Assembly: GCF_019492055.1 (NCBI RefSeq)
Contig: NZ_JAICBX010000001.1
Coordinates: forward strand, 558,001 to 622,000
Origin: Flavimaribacter sediminis
GTDB lineage: Bacteria > Pseudomonadota > Alphaproteobacteria > Rhizobiales > Rhizobiaceae
DNA: 64,000 nucleotides
Direction: 5' to 3'
Part shown: positions 51,993-61,074 of the stretch, in pieces
Numbering within the stretch: position 1 is the first letter of the stretch
Layout of the letters: the number at the start of each line of letters is the position of its first letter
Program-made: the position numbers and the translations under genes
Notes under the pieces: model-generated
Seen by the model: the letters and a program-made list of their open reading frames with translations, nothing else
Told to the model about the DNA's origin: nothing
Databases searched by the model: none

Positions 51993-53106
51993 CAGGCAGT
52001 CCGAAATGCGGGTCGTCACCGAAGAGGACATCGACGCGCTGGAAATCGGCTCGGCGATCCTCGGTACGGGCGGCGGCGGCAATCCCTATATCGGCAAGCT
52101 GCGCGCCAAACAGGTTCTGCGGGAAGGCCGTCCCATGCGGATCTTGCCGCTCCAGGCCCTTCCGGACGACGCCAAGGTGGTTTCGCTCGGCGGCATCGGC
52201 GCGCCGCTCGTCTCGCATGAGCGTATCAAGGAGGGCCGTGAAGGCCTGCGTTGCGTGCGCGCGCTTGAGGAGCGCTTCGGCTTCAGGATCGACGCCATCG
52301 CCTGCGAGGAGATCGGGGGACAGAACAGCATGGAGCCGCTGATCATCGCGGCGCTCGCCGGACTGCCTGTCGTCGACTGCGACGGCATGGGGCGGGCCTT
52401 TCCGGAAATGCAGATGACGACCTATTCCATCTACGGCCATTGCAGCACGCCCAGCGTCATGTGCGATTGCCACGGCAATGTCGTGACTTTCGATCACGCG
52501 GTTTCGGAGCTTTGGCACGAGAAGATGGCGCGCGCCTGCGTCGTGGCGCAGGGCGGCGCGTCTACACTGGCGAGCGCGCCGATGGACGGCATTTTCGTGA
52601 AGCGGTTCGCCATACCGGATTCCTACACCAAGGCGATCTCACTCGGACGCACGGTTCGAGCCGCCCAGAAGCGCCACGAGGATCCCGTGCAGGCGATCTG
52701 TGCGTTTGAACATGGCAAGCAGGTTTTCACCGGAAAGATCGTTGACCTCAAGCGTCACCTCAAGGGCGGTTTCGTCCGCGGCGAGGCGATACTCGACGGT
52801 TTCGATGATTTTCAGGGGGATACGGCGCAAATCGACATCCAGAACGAGTACCTCGTGTTCACCCGTAACGGCGTGGTCGAGGTCATCGTGCCGGACCTCG
52901 TCGTCATTCTCGACAACGATACGGGCGAGGCGATTTCCACTGAAATGCTGCGATATGGCCAGCGGGTCAGCGTTCTGGCGCTGCCGTGCCATCCGCTTCT
53001 TCGCACTCCGGAAGCGCTGAAGGTAGTCGGACCGTCCGGCTTCGGACTGGGTCATCTGACCTACAGGCCGATGGAGGAAACAGACAGGAAGGATATGCCG
53101 GCATGA
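51985..53106 (+). CDS. DUF917 family protein, first of two paralogues
   Basis: This 373-residue protein has the DUF917 motifs SAILGTGGGGNPYIGKL, ALAGLPVVDCDGMGRAFPE and FEHGKQVFTGKIVDLKRHLK. The family is annotated as related to S-methyl-thiohydantoin desulfurase. Starts at ATG 51985 inside the end of hyuA (8-nt overlap). It likely acts with its paralogue as a heteromer on the HyuA product or substrate. Confidence 0.85.
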   Translation: MLSRQSEMRVVTEEDIDALEIGSAILGTGGGGNPYIGKLRAKQVLREGRPMRILPLQALPDDAKVVSLGGIGAPLVSHERIKEGREGLRCVRALEERFGFRIDAIACEEIGGQNSMEPLIIAALAGLPVVDCDGMGRAFPEMQMTTYSIYGHCSTPSVMCDCHGNVVTFDHAVSELWHEKMARACVVAQGGASTLASAPMDGIFVKRFAIPDSYTKAISLGRTVRAAQKRHEDPVQAICAFEHGKQVFTGKIVDLKRHLKGGFVRGEAILDGFDDFQGDTAQIDIQNEYLVFTRNGVVEVIVPDLVVILDNDTGEAISTEMLRYGQRVSVLALPCHPLLRTPEALKVVGPSGFGLGHLTYRPMEETDRKDMPA

Positions 53107-54197
53107 GCGGATTTCTCATCAACGCAGACGACATGGAGGCGATCGCCACAGGCGGTGCGTTTCTCGGAACCGGTGGGGGAGGCGATCCCTATATCGGAAA
53201 GCTGATGGCGCAGGCAGCCATCGCCGAATACGGGCCGGTCACGGTGATTGACGTCGAGGATGTCGCGGACGACGCGCTGTGCGTACCGGTCTGCATGATG
53301 GGCGCGCCGACGGTCATGGTCGAGAAACTGCCGAACGGCCAGGAAGCCCGCGAGGCGCTGGCCCAGCTCGAGGCGTTTCTCGGACGCAAGGCGGACGCGC
53401 TGATCTGCGTTGAGGCCGGCGGCCTCAACTCCACGATCCCATTTGCGGTTGCTTCTGCAACAGGCCTGCCGCTGATCGACGGCGACGGCATGGGTCGGGC
53501 CTTTCCGGAAATCCAGATGGTCAGTTTCACCATGCAGGACGTGTCGGCGACGCCGATGGTAATCGCCGACGAGAAAGGCAACAGCTCGGTTCTCAACACG
53601 ATCTCCAACGTCTGGACGGAACGGCTGGCGCGCGTCCAGACCGTGCAGATGGGCGGATCCGCCCTGGTCGCCCTCTATCCCATGAGTGGCCTGCAGGTGA
53701 AAAAGAGCATTCTGCGCAACACCTTGTCGCTGATCCGGGAGATCGGCCAGACAATCGCATCGGAAAAGGCCAGCCGCCGCAACCCGGCGGAAGCGCTGAT
53801 CAGGCGTCTTGACGGAAAGCGCCTGATGACTGGCCGCGTCGTCGATATCGAACGGCGCACCGAGGGAGGGTTCGCCCGCGGCACGGCGACGCTCAAAGGC
53901 ATGGACCAGGATGAGGGCAGCACATTCAAGGTCCATTTCCAGAACGAATTTCTCATCGCGCTCAACGATCGCGACGAGATGCTTGCCGTCACGCCGGATC
54001 TGATCTGCGCGCTCGACGCCGATGGCGGCTTGCCGGTGACGACCGAGCAATTGCGCTTCGGTCTCGCCGTGACGTTGATCGGCCTGCCTTGCGATCCGCA
54101 GTGGCGGTCCGAGGCGGGCGTCGATCTCGTTGGTCCCGGCTATTTCGGCTACGCGCAGACCTACGTTCCACTTGAAGAATTGCCAAACGGAAACTGA
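53103..54197 (+). CDS. DUF917 family protein, second of two paralogues
   Basis: This 364-residue protein repeats the family motifs of its neighbour: GAFLGTGGGGDPYIGKL, LPLIDGDGMGRAFPEIQM and GKRLMTGRVVDIERRTEGGF. The two are clearly homologous but diverged, so the pair arose by old duplication and probably forms an obligate complex. ATGA overlap with the first copy. A good ribosome site (AAAGGAG) for the next gene lies just after the stop. Confidence 0.85.
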   Translation: MSGFLINADDMEAIATGGAFLGTGGGGDPYIGKLMAQAAIAEYGPVTVIDVEDVADDALCVPVCMMGAPTVMVEKLPNGQEAREALAQLEAFLGRKADALICVEAGGLNSTIPFAVASATGLPLIDGDGMGRAFPEIQMVSFTMQDVSATPMVIADEKGNSSVLNTISNVWTERLARVQTVQMGGSALVALYPMSGLQVKKSILRNTLSLIREIGQTIASEKASRRNPAEALIRRLDGKRLMTGRVVDIERRTEGGFARGTATLKGMDQDEGSTFKVHFQNEFLIALNDRDEMLAVTPDLICALDADGGLPVTTEQLRFGLAVTLIGLPCDPQWRSEAGVDLVGPGYFGYAQTYVPLEELPNGN

Positions 54198-54213
54198 GAA
54201 AAGGAGAACGGAA

Positions 54214-55788
54214 ATGAAGAAACTGGGACTTGGATTGGCCTGCGCCGCAGCCATTGCGGCGTCTACGGCCCTGACTGCGCCGGCAGTCGCTCAGGACAAG
54301 GTGTCGCTTGTCGTCAACACGGTGCAGATATTTGGCACCATAGATCCGGCCAAGGTCAACGACTACACGGAATACATGGCGGCGGTGAACCTCTATGACG
54401 GTCTGACCACGGTGAGCCCGGAAGGCCAGGTCGTCCCGCAACTCGCCGAAAGCTGGGAAGTCTCGGACGACAGCAAGACCTACACTTTCAAGCTGAAGGA
54501 AGGCGCGAGTTTTCAGGACGGCAGCCCGGTCGAGGCCAAGGACGTCGTCTACACGATGAAGCGCCTGCTCGCGCTCAATGAAGGCCCGTCCTATCTGTTC
54601 GCAGACCTTATCGAGGCCGACGCCGTCAAGGCGCTCGACGACAGGACGGTCGAGATTACGCTGAACAAGGTCTATTCGCCGTTCCTTACCAACACGCCGC
54701 TGATCCTCGTCGTCAATTCAGATCTGCTGGCTGAACAGGATGGCGAATGGGCCGAAACATATCTCGGCGACAATTCCGCCGGCGCAGGGCCTTACCAGCT
54801 CGACAACTGGACGCGCGGCGCACAGATGATGCTGAGCCGCTATGACGATTATCACGCCGGTTGGCCGAACGAGAAGCCGATCGACGAGCTGCGTTTCGTG
54901 GTCACCCGAGACGAGGCCACCGTCAAGGCGCTGGCAACCAAGGGCGAGCTCGGCATGTCCTCGCAATATCAGGGCAACGAGACCTATGAGGCGATCTCCA
55001 AGCTGCCGAACTACAAGATCATCGCCGCCGATACGGCGACCGGCTTCTACATCAAGCTGAACAACCAGACCGCACCGACCGACGACGTGCATATCCGCCG
55101 CGCCATCGCTTATGCGATGGACTACGACACCATCCGCGACGTCATCTATCCGGGCGGTCAGTTGAACGGCCCGCTGGCGCCTGTCTTCGCCGACGCCTAT
55201 CTCGACAGCCTGCCGGATACGGAATTCGACCTCGAAAAGGCCAAGGAAGAGGTCGCGAAATCGAAATACGCAGGCTCGGAGCCGATCAAGATCGTTCACA
55301 GCTACGTCGCCAAGACAGCCTTCGAGGAAGAGATCGGCCTGCTGTTCAAGTCGGCGCTGGAAATGATCGGCTTCGAGGTGGAGTTGCAGCCCGAGCCCTG
55401 GAACCGCATCACCGAACTCGCCGCCTCCGTCGAGACGACGCCGAATGCGACCCAGGTCTTCTACGGCCCGACCTACCCGTCGCCGGACTCCGTCTTCTAC
55501 GTCCAGTACCATTCCCGCGCCAAGGGTACCTGGTCATCGATGGAATGGGTGATGGATCCCGAGATCGACGCGCTGATCGACAAGTCGCGCCAGACAACGG
55601 ACATCGCCGAGCAGAACATGCTCTACAAGGAAATCCAGCAGAAGCTCTACGACCGCCAGTCCGACGTCTTCCTGCTGACCCAGAAGAAGCGCTTCGCTGC
55701 CAACAAGTGCCTGCAGGGCTACGCCTGGGTTCCGATGCAGAGCTGGGACACCGACTTTTCCCGCTTCTGGTGGAATTGCGACGAATAA
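54214..55788 (+). CDS. dppA: Dpp-type periplasmic substrate-binding protein (family 5)
   Basis: This 524-residue exported binding protein has a signal peptide (about residues 1-28), then IFGTIDPAKVNDYTEYMAAV, NLYDGLTTVSPEGQVVPQLA, LAESWEVSDDSKTYTFKLKEG and the C-terminal YKEIQQKLYDRQSDVFLLTQ typical of family 5. Located last, after the enzymes, it serves DppBC/DppDF. The ligand may be a peptide, a cyclic dipeptide or hydantoin-like compound; sequence does not decide. Confidence 0.88.
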   Translation: MKKLGLGLACAAAIAASTALTAPAVAQDKVSLVVNTVQIFGTIDPAKVNDYTEYMAAVNLYDGLTTVSPEGQVVPQLAESWEVSDDSKTYTFKLKEGASFQDGSPVEAKDVVYTMKRLLALNEGPSYLFADLIEADAVKALDDRTVEITLNKVYSPFLTNTPLILVVNSDLLAEQDGEWAETYLGDNSAGAGPYQLDNWTRGAQMMLSRYDDYHAGWPNEKPIDELRFVVTRDEATVKALATKGELGMSSQYQGNETYEAISKLPNYKIIAADTATGFYIKLNNQTAPTDDVHIRRAIAYAMDYDTIRDVIYPGGQLNGPLAPVFADAYLDSLPDTEFDLEKAKEEVAKSKYAGSEPIKIVHSYVAKTAFEEEIGLLFKSALEMIGFEVELQPEPWNRITELAASVETTPNATQVFYGPTYPSPDSVFYVQYHSRAKGTWSSMEWVMDPEIDALIDKSRQTTDIAEQNMLYKEIQQKLYDRQSDVFLLTQKKRFAANKCLQGYAWVPMQSWDTDFSRFWWNCDE

Positions 55789-55846
55789 GGACTTTCCTGC
55801 AAAGGGTTCCCTCCGGACGTTATCTCCCTGACGCCCGGCAACTGCG

Positions 55847-55874
55847 CCCCCGTTCGCTCGGACGGGGGTTTTTT
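55847..55874 (+). terminator. Strong Rho-independent terminator of the dpp/hyuA operon
   Basis: CCCCCGT (55847-55853) and ACGGGGG (55862-55868) pair perfectly across TCGCTCGG, followed by TTTTTTC. It lies 59 bp after the binding-protein gene and closes the transcript. Confidence 0.95.
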
Positions 55875-55947
55875 CTTGCCGTTTTGGGTGCCGCTATGAC
55901 TAAGTCGACTTTTGGGGAGCTGCACGGACGAATAGTTTTTTATTTCG

Positions 55948-56418
55948 CTAAGAGTGTTCTCTGATTTTCTTTTGTCCGTATTCCTTTAGTTCTTTGAAAA
56001 CATTCTCTTGGGATTTCAGATATTTCTCCATTAGAACAATGAAGCCATTGTTTGAATTTCTCTTTTCCCATGCGTCATCATTCATGATTGTGATCATGCT
56101 TCGATAGTTTGCCGCGTTTCGTTCAAATTCATCAACGTACTTCGCGAGTTTTTCGGGAAAGGAACTGTATGCTATCGCCATCATTTTGCCAGCTGGCGGC
56201 AACTCGCGTATTCCGCCCTTTGTAAGTTCGCGAAGTTCCTCTGGATGAAGTAAGGCGCGCATCTCTTCAAACACAAGGCTAAAAAGTTCCTCATACTTGA
56301 GCCTAAGAATTTTCTTCTCTTCTCGATTATATCTTAGGTGATCGATGTAAAGAGTGGGGCCGATAGCGGCTATTGCACCGATGGCGGCAGCTAGCAATGT
56401 ACTTAATCCTGCGTCCAT
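55948..56418 (-). CDS. Small membrane-anchored coiled-coil protein, unknown
   Basis: This 156-residue protein has an N-terminal hydrophobic segment (LSTLLAAAIGAIAAIGPTLY) and then a long charged helical region (DHLRYNREEKKILRLKYEEL, and KYLKSQENVFKELKEYGQKK at the end). The gene is much more AT-rich than its neighbours, a sign of transfer. No family recognised. Confidence 0.65.
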   Translation of the reverse strand: MDAGLSTLLAAAIGAIAAIGPTLYIDHLRYNREEKKILRLKYEELFSLVFEEMRALLHPEELRELTKGGIRELPPAGKMMAIAYSSFPEKLAKYVDEFERNAANYRSMITIMNDDAWEKRNSNNGFIVLMEKYLKSQENVFKELKEYGQKKIREHS

Positions 56419-56720
56419 ATTGGTAGAACCTTTTGCTTTTCATCGAGACATTTTGACCCGATATCTCTCCTTGATATTTAACATTATTTTCGGATTATCC
56501 GCCTCAATACCGTCAAATTCAGTGGCCTGTGTTCTGTTTATAGTTTCACAATCTTTGCACATCAGATAGTCGCAACTGCAATCCCGGCGTGCGTCATCGC
56601 TGCTTTGTTAACTGTCACAGTTCTGTCGTAAATCCGCAATCAAAGTGACAACCCTTGCGCCTATGAGCGCTACAGCACGTCCGTACTGAACGTGTCCGTG
56701 TAACATCTAGGGGATCTGTC
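56419..56720. other. 302-bp AT-rich intergenic region upstream of potD-like gene
   Basis: This holds the promoter of the unknown small gene and of the Pot-like operon. A PHO-box-like element lies at 56612-56629. Nothing else recognised. Confidence 0.5.
56612..56629 (+). promoter_or_regulatory. PHO-box-like direct repeat upstream of the Pot-type operon
   Basis: CTGTCAC (56612-56618) and CTGTCGT (56623-56629) are direct repeats with an 11-bp period, close to the PhoB consensus CTGTCAT-N4-CTGTCAT. A weak -10 (CAAAGT, 56641-56646) follows at the distance expected for PhoB-activated promoters. By-eye evidence only. Confidence 0.5.
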
Positions 56721-57848
56721 ATGATCATTTCACGTCGCCGGCTTATGCAAGGCGCCACCGCAGCCGGGGCCTTCGTCGCCGCGCCCGCCATCCTCAAATC
56801 GCATGATGCGCTCGCGTCGTCCGGCCAGGTCAACGTCTTTGCCTGGGGCGACTACATCCAGCCGAACATGATCGAACTGTTCGAAAAGGATACGGGCATC
56901 AAGATCAATCTTTCGACCTTCGGCTCCAATGACGAAGCCGAGCAGAAACTGAAGGCCGCAGGCGGCAAGGGCTTCGACGTCATCTTCCCGTCCGTCACAA
57001 ACGGCAACAACTACTACCCGGACGGTCTTCTGCAGCCGCTCGACGAGGAAAAGCTCGTCAACGCCGGCAACCTCATCCCGTCTATGGTCCGCGATTCCGT
57101 CGTGCTTGGCGGCACCTATCGCGGCAAGCGCTACCTGATGCCCTTTGACTGGGGCACGGAAGCCATCACCTTCGATTCCGCGACCTTCGATCTGAGCGAC
57201 GCCGATGTTTCCTTCGGCTCCATGTGGATGCCGGATGCAGTCGGCAAGGCCACATTCCGCCAGAAATCGGCGATCATGGGTGTGGGTCTCTATCTCGACG
57301 CCACCGGCGAACTGAAGTCCGACCGCATGCTTGACGTCTACAAGACGGAAGACGATGCGCGCCGCGTCTGGTCCGCTTGCGCCGACTACATCATAGCGCA
57401 CAAGGAAAACATCGCAGCCTTCTGGAACAACGCGACCGAAGCCACCAACGCCTTCAAGCAGGCGGGCGCCGCCATCGGCCAGACCTGGGACACGACCGGT
57501 CTTCTTTTGAACCGCGAAGACGCGAAGTGGAAATATCGCATGCCCAAGGAAGGCGGCATTACCTGGATGGATTCGATCGGCATGCCGTCCGGCGCCGCCA
57601 ATGTCGAGCAGGGCTACGCCTTCATCAATGCGATGTTCACGCCGGAAATGGGCGGGCTTCTTTCCAAGAACACCGGTTACAACTCTGCAGTAGCCGACGC
57701 CGCGGAATATGCGGGCGAGGAGTACAAGAAGCAGTTCACAGAGGTCTACAACGCCGACAATCTCGCCAATCTCTGGTGGTGGCAGGCCGATACGCCCTGG
57801 TTCGCTCCGCTGCGTCAGGAATATGTCGACAAGATCACCAACGCCTGA
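56721..57848 (+). CDS. PotD/PotF-like periplasmic binding protein
   Basis: This 375-residue binding protein begins with a twin-arginine-like signal (ISRRRLMQGATAAGAFVAAP) and then VNVFAWGDYIQPNMIELFEK. It has the aromatic-rich ligand region YEEYKKQFTEVYNADNLANL-like and LWWWQADTPWFAPLRQEYVD. The family binds polyamines, but related proteins bind phosphonates, amino acids or choline. With a PHO-box upstream, a phosphorus-containing substrate should be considered. First gene of a five-gene operon. Confidence 0.85.
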   Translation: MIISRRRLMQGATAAGAFVAAPAILKSHDALASSGQVNVFAWGDYIQPNMIELFEKDTGIKINLSTFGSNDEAEQKLKAAGGKGFDVIFPSVTNGNNYYPDGLLQPLDEEKLVNAGNLIPSMVRDSVVLGGTYRGKRYLMPFDWGTEAITFDSATFDLSDADVSFGSMWMPDAVGKATFRQKSAIMGVGLYLDATGELKSDRMLDVYKTEDDARRVWSACADYIIAHKENIAAFWNNATEATNAFKQAGAAIGQTWDTTGLLLNREDAKWKYRMPKEGGITWMDSIGMPSGAANVEQGYAFINAMFTPEMGGLLSKNTGYNSAVADAAEYAGEEYKKQFTEVYNADNLANLWWWQADTPWFAPLRQEYVDKITNA

Positions 57849-57867
57849 TTTTGCAAGCGACATCCAG

Positions 57868-57894
57868 GCAAGGCCGCGTTGATCGCGGCCTTGC
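57868..57894 (+). terminator. Perfect 11-bp hairpin between binding protein and ATPase genes
   Basis: GCAAGGCCGCG (57868-57878) pairs perfectly with CGCGGCCTTGC (57884-57894) over TTGAT, followed by TTCGTG. As in the xylF-xylH gap, it probably favours expression of the binding protein over the membrane components. Confidence 0.7.
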
Positions 57895-57916
57895 TTCGTG
57901 AACCTGGAGGATGATG

Positions 57917-59029
57917 ATGCGCGGACAGGACGTGTTTCTCGACGGCATAAAAATGACCTACCCGAACGGGTTTACCGCCGTGCATGAAACCGATCTTACG
58001 ATCAATGCGGGCGAGTTCTTCTCGATCCTCGGCCCGTCCGGTTGCGGCAAGACGACCATCCTCAGAATGATTTCGGGATTTCTTGATCCCACGGCCGGCG
58101 CGATTTCGATCGGCGGCGTCAGGATGAACGGGATCGGTCCGAACAATCGGCCGACCGCGCTCATTTTCCAGAACCTTGCCCTGTTTCCGCTGATGCCGGT
58201 CTGGGAAAATGTCGCTTTCGGCCTGGAAGCGCGCGGCGTTCCCAAGGCCAAGCGCCGCAAGCGTGCCGAGGAGCTTCTGGAGCTCGTGGCCCTGTACGGT
58301 CAGGCCGACAAGATGCCGACGGAGCTGTCCGGCGGGCAGCGCCAGCGCGTCGCGGTTGCCCGCGCTCTCGCGGTCGAACCTGCGGTACTGCTGCTTGACG
58401 AGCCGCTCTCCGCGCTCGACCTGAAGCTGCGGCAGCACATGCGCGCGGAACTGAAGGAAATCCAGCGCAAGACGAGCGTCACCTTCATCTACATTACCCA
58501 CGACCAGGGCGAGGCGCTCGCCATGTCCGACCGGGTCGCGGTCATGAACGAGGGACGCATCGAGCAGGTGGCCTCGGCCGACGATATCTACAACCGGCCG
58601 CAGACCGCTTTCACCGCCACGTTCGTCGGCGAGCAGAATGTGTTTACCGGCAAGGTGACCTCGGCTGTCGGCAACGAAGTCGCGGTCGAGACCGGGCAGG
58701 GGACGCTCTACGGCGTCAACCGCAACGACCTTGCGGTCGGCGACGAGGCGCTCGTCATGGTGCGGCCGGAGCGCATCGGGCTGCTCAATGGAGAAGCTGG
58801 CGATCCGGAGAAAATGGCGAAACTGAACACGCTGTCGGCGCGCCTGCAGCGGCGCGACCTCGAGGGCGCTCTGATCAACCTTTATCTCACCGCCGGTGAA
58901 AACGATATTCACGTCAACATGCATAACACCGGGGATGATGCTCCCTTCTCGGACGAGATAAAGCTCGCTTTCCGGCATCGCGATACGGTCATCATGCGGC
59001 CGGGCTCCATCGCCAGGGACCGGGCCTGA
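57917..59029 (+). CDS. PotA-like ABC ATPase
   Basis: This protein of about 370 residues has Walker A GPSGCGKTT, signature ELSGGQRQRVAVARALAVEP, Walker B LLLDEPLSALDLKLRQHMRA and a C-terminal TOBE-like regulatory domain (VFTGKVTSAVGNEVAVETGQ). Three ATGs (57911, 57914, 57917) follow TGGAGG; the third has the best spacing. It energises the two permeases that follow. Confidence 0.9.
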   Translation: MRGQDVFLDGIKMTYPNGFTAVHETDLTINAGEFFSILGPSGCGKTTILRMISGFLDPTAGAISIGGVRMNGIGPNNRPTALIFQNLALFPLMPVWENVAFGLEARGVPKAKRRKRAEELLELVALYGQADKMPTELSGGQRQRVAVARALAVEPAVLLLDEPLSALDLKLRQHMRAELKEIQRKTSVTFIYITHDQGEALAMSDRVAVMNEGRIEQVASADDIYNRPQTAFTATFVGEQNVFTGKVTSAVGNEVAVETGQGTLYGVNRNDLAVGDEALVMVRPERIGLLNGEAGDPEKMAKLNTLSARLQRRDLEGALINLYLTAGENDIHVNMHNTGDDAPFSDEIKLAFRHRDTVIMRPGSIARDRA

Positions 59030-59032
59030 ACC

Positions 59033-60235
59033 GTGGAGGCGCTGGTTCGCTCATACGGCAAGGGGCTGACGGCGGTCTTTGCCGGATTGGTCGCACTGTG
59101 GATCATTCTGATGATCGTGGTGCCACAAGTCACAATGATTGACAGGGCCTTCACGTATCAGGATCGCGGCGGCGAAACGGCCATGCTCGCGATCGAGATC
59201 GACCGGGCCTATACAAAACGTTTCCAGCTCGAGCAGCAGGTCCAGAGAGCGCAGAATGCCGCCGACGCTGAACCCGGTGCGTCTGCGCCCTCCGTATCTG
59301 CGCCGTCGGCGACGCCGTCCATTGGCGCGCCTGCTGCCACGACCCCGTCGGCCGGCGGGCTTCCGCAGCCTTCCGCTGGCGGCGCCGCGAACCAGGAAAT
59401 CGACGTCGAGGCGCTGGAAGCCGAAATCGCGACGCTGACCGCGAAAATCGAGGAACTCGAATCCCAGGAAGACCTTTCCTCCGGCGAGGCCGGCATGAAG
59501 GCGACCTATTCGCTGAAAAATTTCACCACGATGAGCGGCATTCACTTCCAGATCTTCGTGATGACGCTCCTCTACGCGTTTTGCGTGACGATCCTGTCTT
59601 TCCTGATCTGCTATCCAGTGGCCTTCGTGATCGCCACCACGACCAATCGCAACCGGTTGGCGTTGATGATGCTCGGTCTCGTCATTCCCTATGCGATCAA
59701 CGAGCTTTTGCGCATCTTCTCCTGGATCATGATCCTGGAAAAGAACGGCATTCTGAACACGTTCCTCAACTTCATCGGCATTATCGATATCGACGCCGGC
59801 GAGGGCATCCGCTTCGTCGCGTCCAACGGCGCAGTCTTTACGGTTATGGTCTACGCCTATGTGCTGTTCATGGTGTTTCCGATCTACAACACCATCGACA
59901 CGCTGGACAAAAACCAGATCGAGGCCGCGCGCGATCTCGGCGCGTCGGCCTGGAAAATCCACACGCGCGTCGTCATTCCGCACGCCAAGCCCGGCATCGC
60001 CGTCGGATCGATCATGACCTTCATGCTCTCCGCCGGTTCGATCGCCGTGCCTGAAATCGTCGGACGCGGCCTGCATCCCGACTGGTTCTCCCAGCTCATC
60101 TACCGCCGCTTCTTCGAGGCGGATTCCTGGAACCAGGGCTCGGCCTATTCGCTGGCGCTGCTGATCGCCTGCATCGTCTTCATCTTCGCCACCATGGCGA
60201 TTTTCAAGGTCGGAATCAGGGATATTGCGAAATGA
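59033..60235 (+). CDS. PotB-like permease with unusual periplasmic insert
   Basis: This is a 400-residue permease. TM1 spans about 13-34, then residues 46-156 form a non-homologous insert: a helical start (AMLAIEIDRAYTKRFQLEQQ), a Pro/Ala/Ser-rich linker (GASAPSVSAPSATPSIGAPA), and a coiled coil (DVEALEAEIATLTAKIEELE). TM2 onward is normal PotB, with the EAA loop AARDLGASAWKIHTRVVIPH. The GTG start at 59033 is 3 bp after the ATPase stop. The insert should lie in the periplasm, facing the binding protein. Confidence 0.85.
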   Translation: MEALVRSYGKGLTAVFAGLVALWIILMIVVPQVTMIDRAFTYQDRGGETAMLAIEIDRAYTKRFQLEQQVQRAQNAADAEPGASAPSVSAPSATPSIGAPAATTPSAGGLPQPSAGGAANQEIDVEALEAEIATLTAKIEELESQEDLSSGEAGMKATYSLKNFTTMSGIHFQIFVMTLLYAFCVTILSFLICYPVAFVIATTTNRNRLALMMLGLVIPYAINELLRIFSWIMILEKNGILNTFLNFIGIIDIDAGEGIRFVASNGAVFTVMVYAYVLFMVFPIYNTIDTLDKNQIEAARDLGASAWKIHTRVVIPHAKPGIAVGSIMTFMLSAGSIAVPEIVGRGLHPDWFSQLIYRRFFEADSWNQGSAYSLALLIACIVFIFATMAIFKVGIRDIAK

Positions 60236-61074
60236 GCGTTGCGACCCGGACAGATCCGATGGGCGTGGAGACGGGCGCACAGCCGCGCGCCGACCGGGAC
60301 TGGGCGAACGCAATTCTCGGCGGCTATGTGGTCGTTTTCTTCGCCGTGATGTTCCTGCCGCTGCTCTTCATGGTCGCGGCCGCCTTTAACGCATCGCCCA
60401 CGCCGTCGGTCACAGACTGGCAGGGCTTCACGCTGCGCTGGTTTCGCGAATTGCCGAACGATCAGCGGATGATTCAGGGGCTCTGGCACTCGCTGCTGAT
60501 CGCCGCCGGCGTCATCGTCATATCCATTCCTTTCGGCCTCTCCGGCGCTTTCATTCTCACCCGGATGCGCTCGCGCGGATCGTCGCTGCTCTATACGGTG
60601 CTGGTCTCGCCCGTGCTTGTCCCCGGCATCATCCTCGGCGTCACCACGATGATCTTCTGGCGCGATTTCTTCGGTGTCCAGGCGGGGCTTTTTACAGCCA
60701 TGGCGGCCCAGTCCTCCTTCATCGCCTCCTACTGCATGCTCATGTTCATGGCGCGATTGCAGCGCCAGGACCGGGTGCTCGAAGAGGCGGCGCTCGACCT
60801 CGGCGCCTCGCCGTTCATGGTTTTCCGGCGCATCACCTTGCCTTTTCTCATGCCGACGATCCTCACGGCTTGCGTCATCGCCTTCCTGCAGTCGATTGAA
60901 AACTACAACACGACCTTCTTCGCCATTGGCGGGTCATGGACGCTGGTGACCGAAATTGGCAGCCGCATGCGCTTCGGCCTCTCGCCGATGATCAATGCGA
61001 TCGGCGTCATCTTCGTCGCCATCACCATAATTGTTGCGATCACCCATACGCTCGTGACAAGAAAGCGGGCATGA
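60232..61074 (+). CDS. PotC-like permease
   Basis: This 280-residue permease has six hydrophobic segments and the EAA loop EEAALDLGASPFMVFRRITL. It partners the PotB-like protein, overlapping it by 4 nt. FLQSIENYNTTFFAIGGSWT near the C-terminus is typical of PotC-type proteins. Confidence 0.9.
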   Translation: MSVATRTDPMGVETGAQPRADRDWANAILGGYVVVFFAVMFLPLLFMVAAAFNASPTPSVTDWQGFTLRWFRELPNDQRMIQGLWHSLLIAAGVIVISIPFGLSGAFILTRMRSRGSSLLYTVLVSPVLVPGIILGVTTMIFWRDFFGVQAGLFTAMAAQSSFIASYCMLMFMARLQRQDRVLEEAALDLGASPFMVFRRITLPFLMPTILTACVIAFLQSIENYNTTFFAIGGSWTLVTEIGSRMRFGLSPMINAIGVIFVAITIIVAITHTLVTRKRA

